A DNA stretch of 64,000 nt. Source: SCUS01 sp966211675 (GTDB taxonomy: Bacteria > Myxococcota_A > Polyangia > Polyangiales > Ga0077539). The notes under the pieces were generated by a model. It did not search any database. It was given only the letters and a program-made list of their open reading frames with translations, and was not told the origin of the DNA. Both the position numbers and the translations under genes were made by a program. Each line of letters begins with the position of its first letter. Position 1 is the first letter of the stretch. Positions 56,699-64,000 of this stretch are shown here, piece by piece. The stretch lies in contig CBIHPK010000001.1 of the NCBI GenBank assembly GCA_966211675.1, positions 62,001 to 126,000 on the forward strand. The letters are read 5' to 3'.

Positions 56699-57658
56699 GT
56701 GAAATCACGACGCTCGCACATGCCGCTGGAGACCGCCGATCGCCTGCGCGATACGGAGCCCAACCTCCCGCTCAACCGCACCCCCGCCCCGCCCGCCGTG
56801 CCCCGGCTGGGCTCGCTGGTGATCGTCCACTCCAACGACCTGCGCGAGGTCTGCCGCCGCTACGAGCTCGACCCGCTCGTGGGCCGCTACACCATCGGGC
56901 GCGGCGAGGGGTGCGCGGTGATGCTCGACCACCCGCGCGTGTCCCGAGCGCACGCGCACCTCGAGTTCCGCGAGGGCGAGTGGTGGCTGGTGGACGACCA
57001 CAGCACCAACGGCACCGTCGTCAACGACGTCCCCACGGAGGTGCGGCGGCTGTCGAGCGGCGACTGCATCCAGATCGTCGGGACGGTGTTCAAGTACATC
57101 GCCGGGAGCGACATCGAGGGGCAGTACTTCGCGACCATCCGCACCGCGATGATCACCGACGGGCTCACCCGCGCGCTCACCCACGCGGCCTTCCGCGAGC
57201 GGCTGGACAGCGAGTTCCGCCGCGCCCGGCGCTACCACCGGCCGCTCTCGCTGGTGCTCATCGACCTCGACTACTTCAAGCAGGTCAACGACCTGCACGG
57301 GCACCTCACCGGCGACACGGTGCTGCGCGACTTCGCGGGGATGATCCTCTCGCGGGTGCGACGCGAGGAGTCGCTGGGTCGCCTCGGCGGGGAGGAGTTC
57401 GCCATCCTGCTGCCGGAGACCGAGCTCTCGGGCGCCCAGGTGCTCGCTCGCGACCTGCAAGAGCGCGTGCGCGCCGCGCGCTGGGAGGCCGCCGGGGCGA
57501 CGGTGCAGATCACCGCGTCCTTCGGGGTGGTGTCGCTCACCGCGGCGATGGGCGCGCCGGAGGCCCTGCTGGAGCGGGCGGACGCGCTGCTCTACGCGGC
57601 CAAGGGCGCGGGGCGAAACCGCATGGTGGCCGACGAGCCCGAGGCCTCCGCGGGGTAG
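56699..57658 (+). CDS. FHA-domain diguanylate cyclase
   Basis: A 319-residue signalling protein. Residues about 60-135 are an FHA domain that binds phosphothreonine (YTIGRGEGC, HPRVSRAHAHL, STNGTVVND). Residues 150-310 are a GGDEF domain, with LIDLDYFKQVND and GGEEF at 230-234, so it should make cyclic di-GMP. The inhibitory I-site reads R221xxE224, not RxxD, so product inhibition may be weakened. GTG 56699 is chosen; ATG 56720 is next. Kinases in this window could supply the phospho-Thr ligand, which is inference. Convergent with the histidine kinase gene (4-nt gap). Confidence 0.92.
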   Translation: MKSRRSHMPLETADRLRDTEPNLPLNRTPAPPAVPRLGSLVIVHSNDLREVCRRYELDPLVGRYTIGRGEGCAVMLDHPRVSRAHAHLEFREGEWWLVDDHSTNGTVVNDVPTEVRRLSSGDCIQIVGTVFKYIAGSDIEGQYFATIRTAMITDGLTRALTHAAFRERLDSEFRRARRYHRPLSLVLIDLDYFKQVNDLHGHLTGDTVLRDFAGMILSRVRREESLGRLGGEEFAILLPETELSGAQVLARDLQERVRAARWEAAGATVQITASFGVVSLTAAMGAPEALLERADALLYAAKGAGRNRMVADEPEASAG

Positions 57659-57662
57659 AGGG

Positions 57663-59207
57663 TCACCCGCCGACCGGGATCGCCACCCGGAAGAGGGTCC
57701 CCGACGGCGCCACCGCGTGCACCGTGACGTCGCCGCCGTGCGCCCGCGCGATGTGCTTCACCAGCGAGAGCCCGATGCCCGTCCCTCGCGGCCCGCCGGA
57801 GCGCACCGCACGCCCGCGGTAGAAGCGCTCGAAGATCTTCCGCGCGTCCTCCGGGTCGATGCCGGGGCCGTGGTCCTCGACCTCGATGATCGCGCGGGCG
57901 CCCTCCTGGCGGGCGCGCACCACCACCGCGTCCGTGTCCCCAGCGTACTTGAACGCGTTGTCGAGGAGGTTGAAGAGCAGCACCTGCATCGCCCTCGCGT
58001 CGAGCCGCACCGGCGCGATGCCCTCCGCGATCTCCGTCACCAGCGCCGGGCGCTCGCGGTGCGTCCGGAAGCGGAAGGCCTCCACGTCGCGCAGCACCGT
58101 CGCCCCGAGGTCCGCCGCGGTGAACTCGTACGCGGCCCGGCCCTGCTCCAGTCGCGCGAAATCCAGCACGTTCTCGATGAGCGCGCTCAGCCGCTCGCTC
58201 TCTCGCACGATGATGTCGAGGTACTGCGCCCGCTTCTCCGGCGTCGGCGCGCGCTCCCCGGCGAGCATCTCGCCGAACATCCGGATGAGCGACAGCGGGG
58301 TCTTCAGCTCGTGCGACACGGTGGCGATGAAGTCGCTCTTGAGGGTGTTGAGCTGCTCCTCCTGCCGCGCCGCGAAGAGCAGGAACGACACGCCCGCCAG
58401 GATCACCAGCAGCGACGCGCCCACGTAGGAGCCCTCGACCACGCCGCGGCGGCGGGCGCTGGCCTCCAGCTCCGGCGCCTGCCGCGGGGCGATCGCGAGG
58501 CGCCACTTGTAGAGCGTCGTCGGAAACCGCGTCGACACCAGGAACTCCCCCGCCGCGGTGAGCGAGCGCCCGATCACGATGCGGTTGTTCTCGTCGGTGA
58601 TGTTGAAGCGGCCGCGCGCCAGCGGGTCGTCGAAGAGCTTCGGCAGCAGCTCGCGGCGGATGTAGTCGAGGTCCGCCTCGAGCACGACGTAGTAGCGCCT
58701 CCCCGCGGTCTCGCGCGCGCTGTACGAGAGCAGCACGCTGCGGCCGTCGATGGCGCCGTGCCAGTGGCGGTGCGCGCCCGGGGCCTCCGTCGCGAGGTGC
58801 ATCTCCGCCCGCAGCCGGCCGGTGACCCAGGCCACGAGCTCCGAGCGGTCGTCGTCCTCGCGGTGCGCCACCACCCGCAGCGGGCGCAGCGCCTCGTCGA
58901 GCACGAGCACCGAGCGCACCGTCGGCGAGATGCGCTCCGCGAGGTCGGGCCAGCGCTGCGCCAGCGTGTCCAGGTCGTCCGGGTTCACCAGGTGGAGCAC
59001 CGCGTTGTCGCCGGCGATCACCGTGGCCTCGACGCGGTCGATCTTCTCGCGCACGAGCAGCAGCGTGCTCTCGATGACCGAGTGTTTGTCCAGCGCCGCG
59101 AGCGCCGACGAGGTGCGCCACGACCACCACGACAGGAAGCCCGACGCCACCACCACCGCGGCCAGCAGCAGGGCCCGAAGCAGAACCCTCGCGCGGACCG
59201 TCAACAC
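57663..59207 (-). CDS. Membrane-bound sensor histidine kinase (orphan)
   Basis: A 514-residue kinase. One membrane helix at about 10-28, an extracytoplasmic sensor of about 230 residues, a second helix at 260-279, then HisKA with H299 in SDFIATVSHELKTPL and a complete HATPase domain: NLLDNAFKYAGD (N box), DHGPGIDPEDA (G1), FERFYRG (F) and GTGIGLSLVKHIARAHGG (G2). No PAS, HAMP or receiver domain is seen. The GTG start at 59207 follows TAGGAT by 7 nt. No response regulator is adjacent, so the partner is elsewhere. Confidence 0.95.
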   Translation of the reverse strand: MLTVRARVLLRALLLAAVVVASGFLSWWSWRTSSALAALDKHSVIESTLLLVREKIDRVEATVIAGDNAVLHLVNPDDLDTLAQRWPDLAERISPTVRSVLVLDEALRPLRVVAHREDDDRSELVAWVTGRLRAEMHLATEAPGAHRHWHGAIDGRSVLLSYSARETAGRRYYVVLEADLDYIRRELLPKLFDDPLARGRFNITDENNRIVIGRSLTAAGEFLVSTRFPTTLYKWRLAIAPRQAPELEASARRRGVVEGSYVGASLLVILAGVSFLLFAARQEEQLNTLKSDFIATVSHELKTPLSLIRMFGEMLAGERAPTPEKRAQYLDIIVRESERLSALIENVLDFARLEQGRAAYEFTAADLGATVLRDVEAFRFRTHRERPALVTEIAEGIAPVRLDARAMQVLLFNLLDNAFKYAGDTDAVVVRARQEGARAIIEVEDHGPGIDPEDARKIFERFYRGRAVRSGGPRGTGIGLSLVKHIARAHGGDVTVHAVAPSGTLFRVAIPVGG

Positions 59208-59214
59208 GCCGGCG

Positions 59215-59220
59215 ATCCTA
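59215..59220 (-). promoter_or_regulatory. Putative -10 element TAGGAT of the histidine kinase
   Basis: On the minus strand TAGGAT (as TATAGGAT) ends 7 nt before GTG 59207; a leaderless transcript is likely. Confidence 0.45.
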
Positions 59221-59305
59221 TACCCGCCGCCGCTCTTGCGCGCGCGCCCCGCTTGGGGTTGTAGTGCCCCGCAGTCGCCCGGGTGGTCCCGTTCCGTCCT
59301 CTCCT

Positions 59306-59311
59306 TACGCT
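59306..59311 (+). promoter_or_regulatory. Putative -10 element TACGCT
   Basis: TACGCT lies 21 nt before ATG 59333, with AAAGGTG between them as a Shine-Dalgarno sequence. Confidence 0.4.
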
Positions 59312-59332
59312 CCGGGTAAAGGTGCTCCGGTC

Positions 59333-59920
59333 ATGCTGATGCTTCGTCGTTCGTGGTGGATCTTCGCGCTGCTCGGCGCGCTCGCGCCGGCCTGCAAGAG
59401 CAAGCAGCCGGTCAACGGCCAGTGCGTGTTCAACTCCGACTGCGACGAGACCCAGAGCCTCATCTGCGCGGGCCGCTACTGCCGCCAGCAGTGCAACCTC
59501 GCGGCGCCGGTGGCCACCCGCAGCCGCGACTGCCCCTCCGGCACGCTCTGCCAGCCCGCGGCGCAGCTCAACAACATCGGCGCCTGCCTCCCCATCGGCG
59601 ACAACGGCTACTGCGTCTACCACTCCGAGTGCGCCCCGCCCTTCGTGTGCAACATCGACGGCCGCTGCTCGTCGCAGTGCCGCGAGGCCCGCGACTGCGT
59701 CGCCATCTCCCTCGACCCGGCCGCCGTGTGCCTCGTCACCGACGACGTCGGCACCTGCTCCTTCCGCGACGGCGGCGCGGCTCCCATGCCCGGCGATCAG
59801 GACTCCGGTCGCGCCGACGCGGGCCCCGTCACCGACACGGGCTCCGTCACCGACACGGGCTCCGTCACCGACACGGGCTCCGTCGCCGACGCGGGCTCCG
59901 GCCTCGACGCCGGGCTCTGA
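59333..59920 (+). CDS. Cys-rich lipoprotein with C-terminal Asp-Thr-Gly repeats
   Basis: A 195-residue lipoprotein. ATG 59333 (or 59339) opens a signal with lipobox LAPAC (Cys about 21). Residues 28-155 contain about 16 cysteines in CxxxxC modules (CVFNSDCDE, YCVYHSECAPPFVCNIDGRC). The C-terminal 35 residues are DTGSVT repeats. The acidic repeat lies at the C-terminus, whereas in other lipoproteins here it follows the lipobox. The -10-like TACGCT and AAAGGTG support the start. Upstream of, but separate from, the Ser/Thr kinase gene. Confidence 0.83.
   Translation: MLMLRRSWWIFALLGALAPACKSKQPVNGQCVFNSDCDETQSLICAGRYCRQQCNLAAPVATRSRDCPSGTLCQPAAQLNNIGACLPIGDNGYCVYHSECAPPFVCNIDGRCSSQCREARDCVAISLDPAAVCLVTDDVGTCSFRDGGAAPMPGDQDSGRADAGPVTDTGSVTDTGSVTDTGSVADAGSGLDAGL
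59821..59892 (+). repeat. Four 18-bp tandem repeats encoding GSVTDT
   Basis: 18-bp units starting at 59821, 59839, 59857 and 59875, beginning GGGC(C/T)CCGTC. They encode the C-terminal tail of the Cys-rich lipoprotein. Confidence 0.85.
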
Positions 59921-59921
59921 C

Positions 59922-59943
59922 CCGCGGCCCTCCGGGCCTGCGG
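59922..59943 (+). terminator. Possible terminator hairpin
   Basis: CCGCGGCCC and GGGCC-T-GCGG pair around a TCC loop, with one bulged T, right after the lipoprotein stop. TTGC follows; there is no T-run. It separates the lipoprotein from the kinase gene. Confidence 0.4.
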
Positions 59944-59973
59944 TTGCCCGCGACACGACCGCGCCCCTTCCGC

Positions 59974-59979
59974 TAGGCT
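59974..59979 (+). promoter_or_regulatory. Putative -10 element TAGGCT, leaderless start
   Basis: TAGGCT ends 8 nt before ATG 59988, with only a C-run between. Same hexamer as before the amylase and rimO genes. Confidence 0.45.
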
Positions 59980-59987
59980 CCCCCCCG

Positions 59988-61577
59988 ATGATGCCCGCCA
60001 ACGCCGCGAACGAACGCCCGCTCGGTGTCGCGCCGGGCGACGTCATCGGCGGGCGGTACGAGATCATCCGCGTGCTCGGCGTGGGCGGCACCGGCGCGGT
60101 CTTCGAGGCGCGCCACCGAACGATCCAGCGCACCGTCGCGGTGAAGCTGCTGCTGCCGGAGATCGCGCTCTCCAACCCGGCGGTGCCTCAGCGCTTCCTG
60201 CAGGAGGCCCGCACCTCCAACGAGGTGCGCCACAAGAACATCGTGGAGGTGCTCGACTTCGGCAACGACCAGGGCCGGCTCTTCATGGTGATGGAGTTCC
60301 TCGAGGGGGAGAACCTCGGGGTGCTGCTCAAGCGCGAGGCGCCGCTCAGCCCCGGGGCGATCATCCGGCTGCTCGACCCGATCATGTCGGCGCTCGCCCT
60401 CGCGCACAGCCGCGGCATCGTGCACCGCGACGTGAAGCCGCAGAACATCTTCCTCGCGCGCACCCCGGGCGAGGACGAGGTCACCCCGAAGCTCATCGAC
60501 TTCGGCATCGCCAAGCGCGTCGTGACCGATGACGTCGGCCTCACCGCCACCGGGATGATCCTCGGCACGCCCGCGTACATGCCCCCGGAGCAGGCCACCG
60601 GCGGCTCCAAGAACGTCACGCCCGCGGCCGACCAGTACGCCCTCGGCGCGATCCTCTACGAGGCGCTCACGGGCTCGGTGCCGCACCAGGCCGACTCGTA
60701 CCCCGCGATGCTGGTGGCCATCGTGACCGGGCCCGCCCCGGACATCCGCCGCCTCCGGCCGGACCTCGACCCGGCGCTCGCCGCGGTCATCATGCGAGCC
60801 CTCGCGTACGAGCCCTCGCAGCGCTTCTCGTCGCTCTACGAGATGCGCGACGCGCTCGCCCCCTTCCGCGACAGCCAGGCCCGCGGCCCCGTGTCCCGCC
60901 CCGGCGCGCCGGCCTCGGTGCTCCACCAGCAGACCCGCCCCGACGGCACCCCGGGGCCCGACGAGGCCCGCCGCGCCGCGCTCGCCCGCTCGCCCGGTGC
61001 GCTCCCTCCGCTGGTCATCTCCCCGACCGCGCCCCCGGGGCCGCTCGGCCCCGGCAACACCCTCCCTTGGATCGCCGCCGTCATCGGCCTGGTCGCCGTC
61101 GGGATGGTCGTGCTGGCGGGCTCCCTCGCCCTCCACCGCCGCGCTCGGCCCGCGGGTCCGGCGGCCGCGCCGGTGGCCGCCGCGAGGGCGCCGCGCGTGG
61201 GCGTCGACGGCGACAACATCACCTTCCGCATCGACGTCGACCCTCCCACCGCCACCATCGCCCTCGACGGAACCGTCGTCGGCCAGGGGCACGCCGAGCT
61301 GCTGCGCCCTCGCGACGGCCGCCGCTACCAGCTCCGGCTGAGCGCGCCCGGGCACGCCAACGTGAGCGACGTCCTCGTGGCCGGCGCCGACGCTCGCATC
61401 TCCCGGGTGCTCGCGCCGCTCACCGCGCCCGCCGCGGAGCCTGCGCCGCCGCCGGTGGTCTTCGTCCGCACGCCGTCGCCGCCCCCGCCCACGCCCTTCC
61501 CCTCGGTGACCGCGAACCCGGCGCGCACGCCCGACCGACGTCACCCGATGATCGACCGCAACAACCCTTTCGAGTAG
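59988..61577 (+). CDS. Membrane-anchored Ser/Thr protein kinase (PknB type) with PEGA-like domain
   Basis: A 529-residue active kinase. The glycine loop is LGVGGTGAVFEA, Lys53 in AVKLLL, HRDVKPQN (catalytic Asp148), DFG 171-173 and a MPPEQATGG activation-segment end. A Pro-rich juxtamembrane segment, one membrane helix (about 359-384), and an extracytoplasmic PEGA-like beta domain (about 405-480: FRIDVDPPTATIALDG, LSAPGHANVSD) follow. A leaderless start is likely at ATG 59988. The next gene, 21 nt away, encodes a secreted PEGA/TPR protein, so a shared envelope signal is plausible. Confidence 0.96.
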   Translation: MMPANAANERPLGVAPGDVIGGRYEIIRVLGVGGTGAVFEARHRTIQRTVAVKLLLPEIALSNPAVPQRFLQEARTSNEVRHKNIVEVLDFGNDQGRLFMVMEFLEGENLGVLLKREAPLSPGAIIRLLDPIMSALALAHSRGIVHRDVKPQNIFLARTPGEDEVTPKLIDFGIAKRVVTDDVGLTATGMILGTPAYMPPEQATGGSKNVTPAADQYALGAILYEALTGSVPHQADSYPAMLVAIVTGPAPDIRRLRPDLDPALAAVIMRALAYEPSQRFSSLYEMRDALAPFRDSQARGPVSRPGAPASVLHQQTRPDGTPGPDEARRAALARSPGALPPLVISPTAPPGPLGPGNTLPWIAAVIGLVAVGMVVLAGSLALHRRARPAGPAAAPVAAARAPRVGVDGDNITFRIDVDPPTATIALDGTVVGQGHAELLRPRDGRRYQLRLSAPGHANVSDVLVAGADARISRVLAPLTAPAAEPAPPPVVFVRTPSPPPPTPFPSVTANPARTPDRRHPMIDRNNPFE

Positions 61578-61598
61578 ATCACGGGCCCCGTTACACCC

Positions 61599-63044
61599 AT
61601 GCGACTCCATCGAACCGCCCTCGCCCTCTGCCTCGCCCTCGGCCCCGCCACCGCGCTCGCGCAGCAGCCGTCGCCCCCGCCGGCCGCCATCGCCGAGGCG
61701 CGCGAGCGCTACCAGCGCGGCATCGACCTCTTCGAGGAGCGCAACTACGACGCCGCGATGGCGGAGTTCCAGCGGGCGTACGAGCTCACGCGCAACCCCG
61801 CGGTGCTCTTCAACATCAGCGCGACGCACGAGCTCACGGGGCACTTCGTCGAGGCCCTCGACGCCATGCTCGACTACGAGCGCCGCGCCCCCGCCGCCTC
61901 CGTGCAGCAGCGCCGCGCCGACATCGACGCCGCGCTCGCCCGGCTGCGCTCTCGCATCGGCACCATCGTGATCCGCTTCGAGGCCGCCGGGCTCGACGTG
62001 CGCGTCGACGGCCTGCAGCGCCCGCCCTCCTCGGGCAACCTGGAGCTTCGCGTCGCCGCCGGTCGCCATCGGGTGTCGCTCTCCGCGCCGCACTACCAGC
62101 CCCGCGAGGCGGAGTTCGACGTCGCGGGCGGCAGCACCATCGTCATCTCCGAGCCGCTGTCGCCGGAGCGCGCGTTCATGGCCGTGGAGTGCAACGTCCA
62201 CGGCGCCGAGGTGCTCGTCGACGGCCACCCCCTCGCGACCACGCCCGTCACCTCGCCGCTGCCCGTCCCGGAGGGCAGCCACCACGTGGTGGTCCGCCGC
62301 GCCGGGTACACCACCTACGAGACGGACGTGAACTCCGTCGGCGCCGGAGCGCGCGTGCGCGCGGACCTCGCGTGGGCCGACCCGATGCCGCGCGACGTCG
62401 GCGCCCGGGTGACGGTGCAGGCCAACGAGCCGGACATCGTCGCGATGATCGACGGCCGCCGCATCGCCGCCGACGGGACCGCGCTGGTCCCCCCCGGGCG
62501 CCACACGCTGCGGGTCGAGCGCACGGACTTCCTCCCGGACGAGCGCGACGTCGACCTCGCCCCGGGGCGCGACAACTCCCTCTCGGTCTTCCTGCTGCCC
62601 ACGCCCGCCTTCCAGCAGTCGTACTCCGCGGGCCGCCGCCGGGCGCTCATCGCGGGCGGCGTGGTGCTCGGCCTCGGCGTGGCGGTGCTCGGCGGCGGCG
62701 CCGCGCTCTTCTTCATCAACGAGGGGACGCTCAGCGACGCGACCGCCAGCCGCGACGCCAGCCAGTCCGAGCTCACGGCCTGCGCGCGCATGGCGGTCTG
62801 CGCGAGCGGCCGCACCCCGGTGCAGGTCGAGCAGGCGCGCAACGACGCGGGCGTCGACGTGGACAACGCCACCACGCTGCGCTGGGCGTCCGTGGGCATC
62901 ATGGGGGCGGGGCTCGTCACCTCCATCGTGGGCACCGTGCTCCTCGCGGGCGCCCCGTCGGGCTCGCGCTTCGAGCGCCACGCCGCGCTGGTGCCGCGCG
63001 TCGGCTTCACCGCGCGCAACCTCCAGCTGGCGTGGAGCTTCTAG
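61599..63044 (+). CDS. Secreted TPR and PEGA-repeat protein with C-terminal membrane helices
   Basis: A 481-residue protein. Signal peptide (cleavage after TALA, residue about 21), then a TPR pair at about 30-110 (AREAYQRGIDLFEERNYDAA, read as ARERYQRGIDLFEERNY). PEGA-type beta modules follow at about 125-185, 195-255 and 265-325 (VEVLVDGHPLAT, VVRRAGYTTY). Hydrophobic segments lie near 345-365 and 428-447, so it is probably inner-membrane anchored with the repeats in the periplasm. Co-oriented with the Ser/Thr kinase (21-nt gap). No enzyme motif; a role in envelope sensing or cell-wall contact is inferred. Confidence 0.87.
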   Translation: MRLHRTALALCLALGPATALAQQPSPPPAAIAEARERYQRGIDLFEERNYDAAMAEFQRAYELTRNPAVLFNISATHELTGHFVEALDAMLDYERRAPAASVQQRRADIDAALARLRSRIGTIVIRFEAAGLDVRVDGLQRPPSSGNLELRVAAGRHRVSLSAPHYQPREAEFDVAGGSTIVISEPLSPERAFMAVECNVHGAEVLVDGHPLATTPVTSPLPVPEGSHHVVVRRAGYTTYETDVNSVGAGARVRADLAWADPMPRDVGARVTVQANEPDIVAMIDGRRIAADGTALVPPGRHTLRVERTDFLPDERDVDLAPGRDNSLSVFLLPTPAFQQSYSAGRRRALIAGGVVLGLGVAVLGGGAALFFINEGTLSDATASRDASQSELTACARMAVCASGRTPVQVEQARNDAGVDVDNATTLRWASVGIMGAGLVTSIVGTVLLAGAPSGSRFERHAALVPRVGFTARNLQLAWSF

Positions 63045-63082
63045 AGCCTGATCGAAGGGGTAGGGGAGCGAGCGGGCGCGGG

Positions 63083-64000
63083 TCAGAGCGGGGAGATCTC
63101 GAGCACGCGATCGTCGACCGAGTCGACGACGTAGAGCCGGCCCTCGGCGTCGAGGGTGATGCCCTGCAGGCCGCCGGCGCGCACGGTGGCCGAGAGGTCG
63201 ACCCAGTCGATGACCTGGCCCTCGAGGCTGATGGCGTAGATGCGCGAGGTGGCGTTGTCGGTGACGAAGAGCCGAGCGCCGTCGAGGGCGAGGCCCGACG
63301 GGGCCATCATGCCCACGGTGGCGCCGTCGAAGAGGGTCGTCGTGCTGGCGCCCATCATCCGCATCTGCGAGCTCGGCGCGCCGTCGTAGTTGGGGCTGAT
63401 GCGCACGGTGCTCATGCCCTTGGAGGGGTCGAGCGAGCCGATGCGGTGGTTGCCCGGGTCGGCGAAGTAGAGCCGGTTGCGGTCGTGGTCGTACTCCGCG
63501 TGGCCGGAGACGCCCTCGACGTACCCGATCTCGCCCTCGACGAAGCGGCGCACGAGCGCGCCGGAGTGGTCGACGCCGCCCGGCTGGTGGGGCATGCGGA
63601 AGTCGTAGCGGGTGAGCGAGTGGTGGTAGCCGTCCACGACCCAGTAGGCGTTGCCGGTCTCCCAGGCGATGCCCATGGCGTTGGGGCTGTTGTGCAGCAT
63701 GTCGATGTGCGAGGCGTGGCCGCCGTCGAACTCGTCGTACCCGGAGAGGAAGAGCGTCGGACCCATGAAGTCCGCCGGGCTGCCGCCCGCCGAGACGGGC
63801 CCTTGCGTGGGCTGGTCCTCTTCGTGGCAGGTCGCGAGCGTGCCCGTGTCGCCGAAGGCGAGGGCCGACGGGTGGATCATGAAGTGCGTGTGCTGCGGCC
63901 CCGCGCGGTTGTCGAAGTCCTGATCGGCCGCGCCGGTGTTGCGGAGGATGGTCATGGAGCTGTCGCCGAAGTTGGCGACCCACAGCTCGCGAGGCGACGC
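63083..64000 (-). CDS. NHL-repeat beta-propeller protein (5' end outside window)
   Basis: The frame is open to the right edge, so the N-terminus is missing; an ATG at 63955 is internal, being preceded by in-frame RELWVANFGDSS, itself an NHL-like strand. At least 305 residues are visible. Blades show the NHL pattern: NRLYFADPGNHRIGSL, ARLFVTDNATSRIYAIS, GRLYVVDSVDDRVLEI. A HIDMLHNSP and YWVVDGYHHSLTRYD region adds histidines that could bind metal, as in peptidyl-glycine-lyase-type propellers, but this is uncertain. Probably secreted. Convergent with the TPR/PEGA gene. Confidence 0.85.
   Translation of the reverse strand, partial: ASPRELWVANFGDSSMTILRNTGAADQDFDNRAGPQHTHFMIHPSALAFGDTGTLATCHEEDQPTQGPVSAGGSPADFMGPTLFLSGYDEFDGGHASHIDMLHNSPNAMGIAWETGNAYWVVDGYHHSLTRYDFRMPHQPGGVDHSGALVRRFVEGEIGYVEGVSGHAEYDHDRNRLYFADPGNHRIGSLDPSKGMSTVRISPNYDGAPSSQMRMMGASTTTLFDGATVGMMAPSGLALDGARLFVTDNATSRIYAISLEGQVIDWVDLSATVRAGGLQGITLDAEGRLYVVDSVDDRVLEISPL

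Noticed and set aside
59973..63983. Very long open frame on the minus strand (over 1300 codons)
   Set aside because: It is antisense to the kinase and the PEGA/TPR genes, has Arg/Gly/His-rich composition typical of wrong-frame translation in high-GC DNA, and no motifs.

Overview
The window is high-GC DNA (about 70-75% in most lines) that is almost entirely coding. It carries about 50 protein genes, and I recognise no RNA genes, insertion sequences, prophage or CRISPR array. The content suggests a predatory or social deltaproteobacterium of the myxobacterial type (Polyangiales-like). The signs are eukaryotic-type Ser/Thr kinases with PEGA-like tails, many secreted cysteine-rich lipoproteins with Asp-Ala/Thr-Gly spacers, FHA-GGDEF signalling, RCC1, FG-GAP and fibrinogen-like extracellular domains, and very large coiled-coil or zinc-finger proteins. 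This is inference from gene content; no phylogenetic marker was tested.

Layout. 1-9 kb: a degenerate protein kinase cut by the window edge, a zinc-ribbon membrane protein, and a divergent pair made of an Hsp70-like ATPase and a 1604-residue coiled-coil protein with a DnaJ-type Cys-rich zinc domain and a C-terminal membrane anchor. 9-14 kb: a GH13 amylase lipoprotein, a lipoprotein, a CaiB-type CoA-transferase and a GST. 14-19.5 kb: biosynthetic arginine decarboxylase, a Kelch-like lipoprotein, a Sfp-type phosphopantetheinyl transferase, TatA and a universal stress protein. 19.5-26.4 kb: a beta-barrel protein, a phosphoesterase, a large coiled-coil protein, FolE, a LON-domain protein and YajQ. 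26.4-37.5 kb: an accessory-looking stretch of lipoproteins, including an FG-GAP lipoprotein of lower GC flanked by 15-bp direct repeats, a PIN-VOC fusion, an FGE-like lipoprotein with a cysteine-rich partner, and an APH-fold protein.

37.5-50.8 kb: a barrel protein, a large-subunit catalase, a ferritin-like lipoprotein with a Tat-like signal, two large Cys-repeat lipoproteins (one ending in a seven-blade RCC1 propeller, one in a fibrinogen-like domain), tgt with an overlapping MnmC-like methyltransferase, and envelope proteins. 51-64 kb: RimO, a phytoene-desaturase-like flavoprotein, a 2[4Fe-4S] ferredoxin, an aminotransferase, an FHA-GGDEF protein, an orphan histidine kinase, a lipoprotein, a Ser/Thr kinase with its PEGA/TPR neighbour, and an NHL-type protein cut by the right edge.

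Gene-to-gene links are mostly short. Seven pairs overlap as GTGA, ATGA or longer, which implies translational coupling. Many isolated genes have a TA-S-S-S-T hexamer only 6-10 nt before the start codon, which I read as a -10 element of leaderless transcripts. That motif also helped choose several starts.
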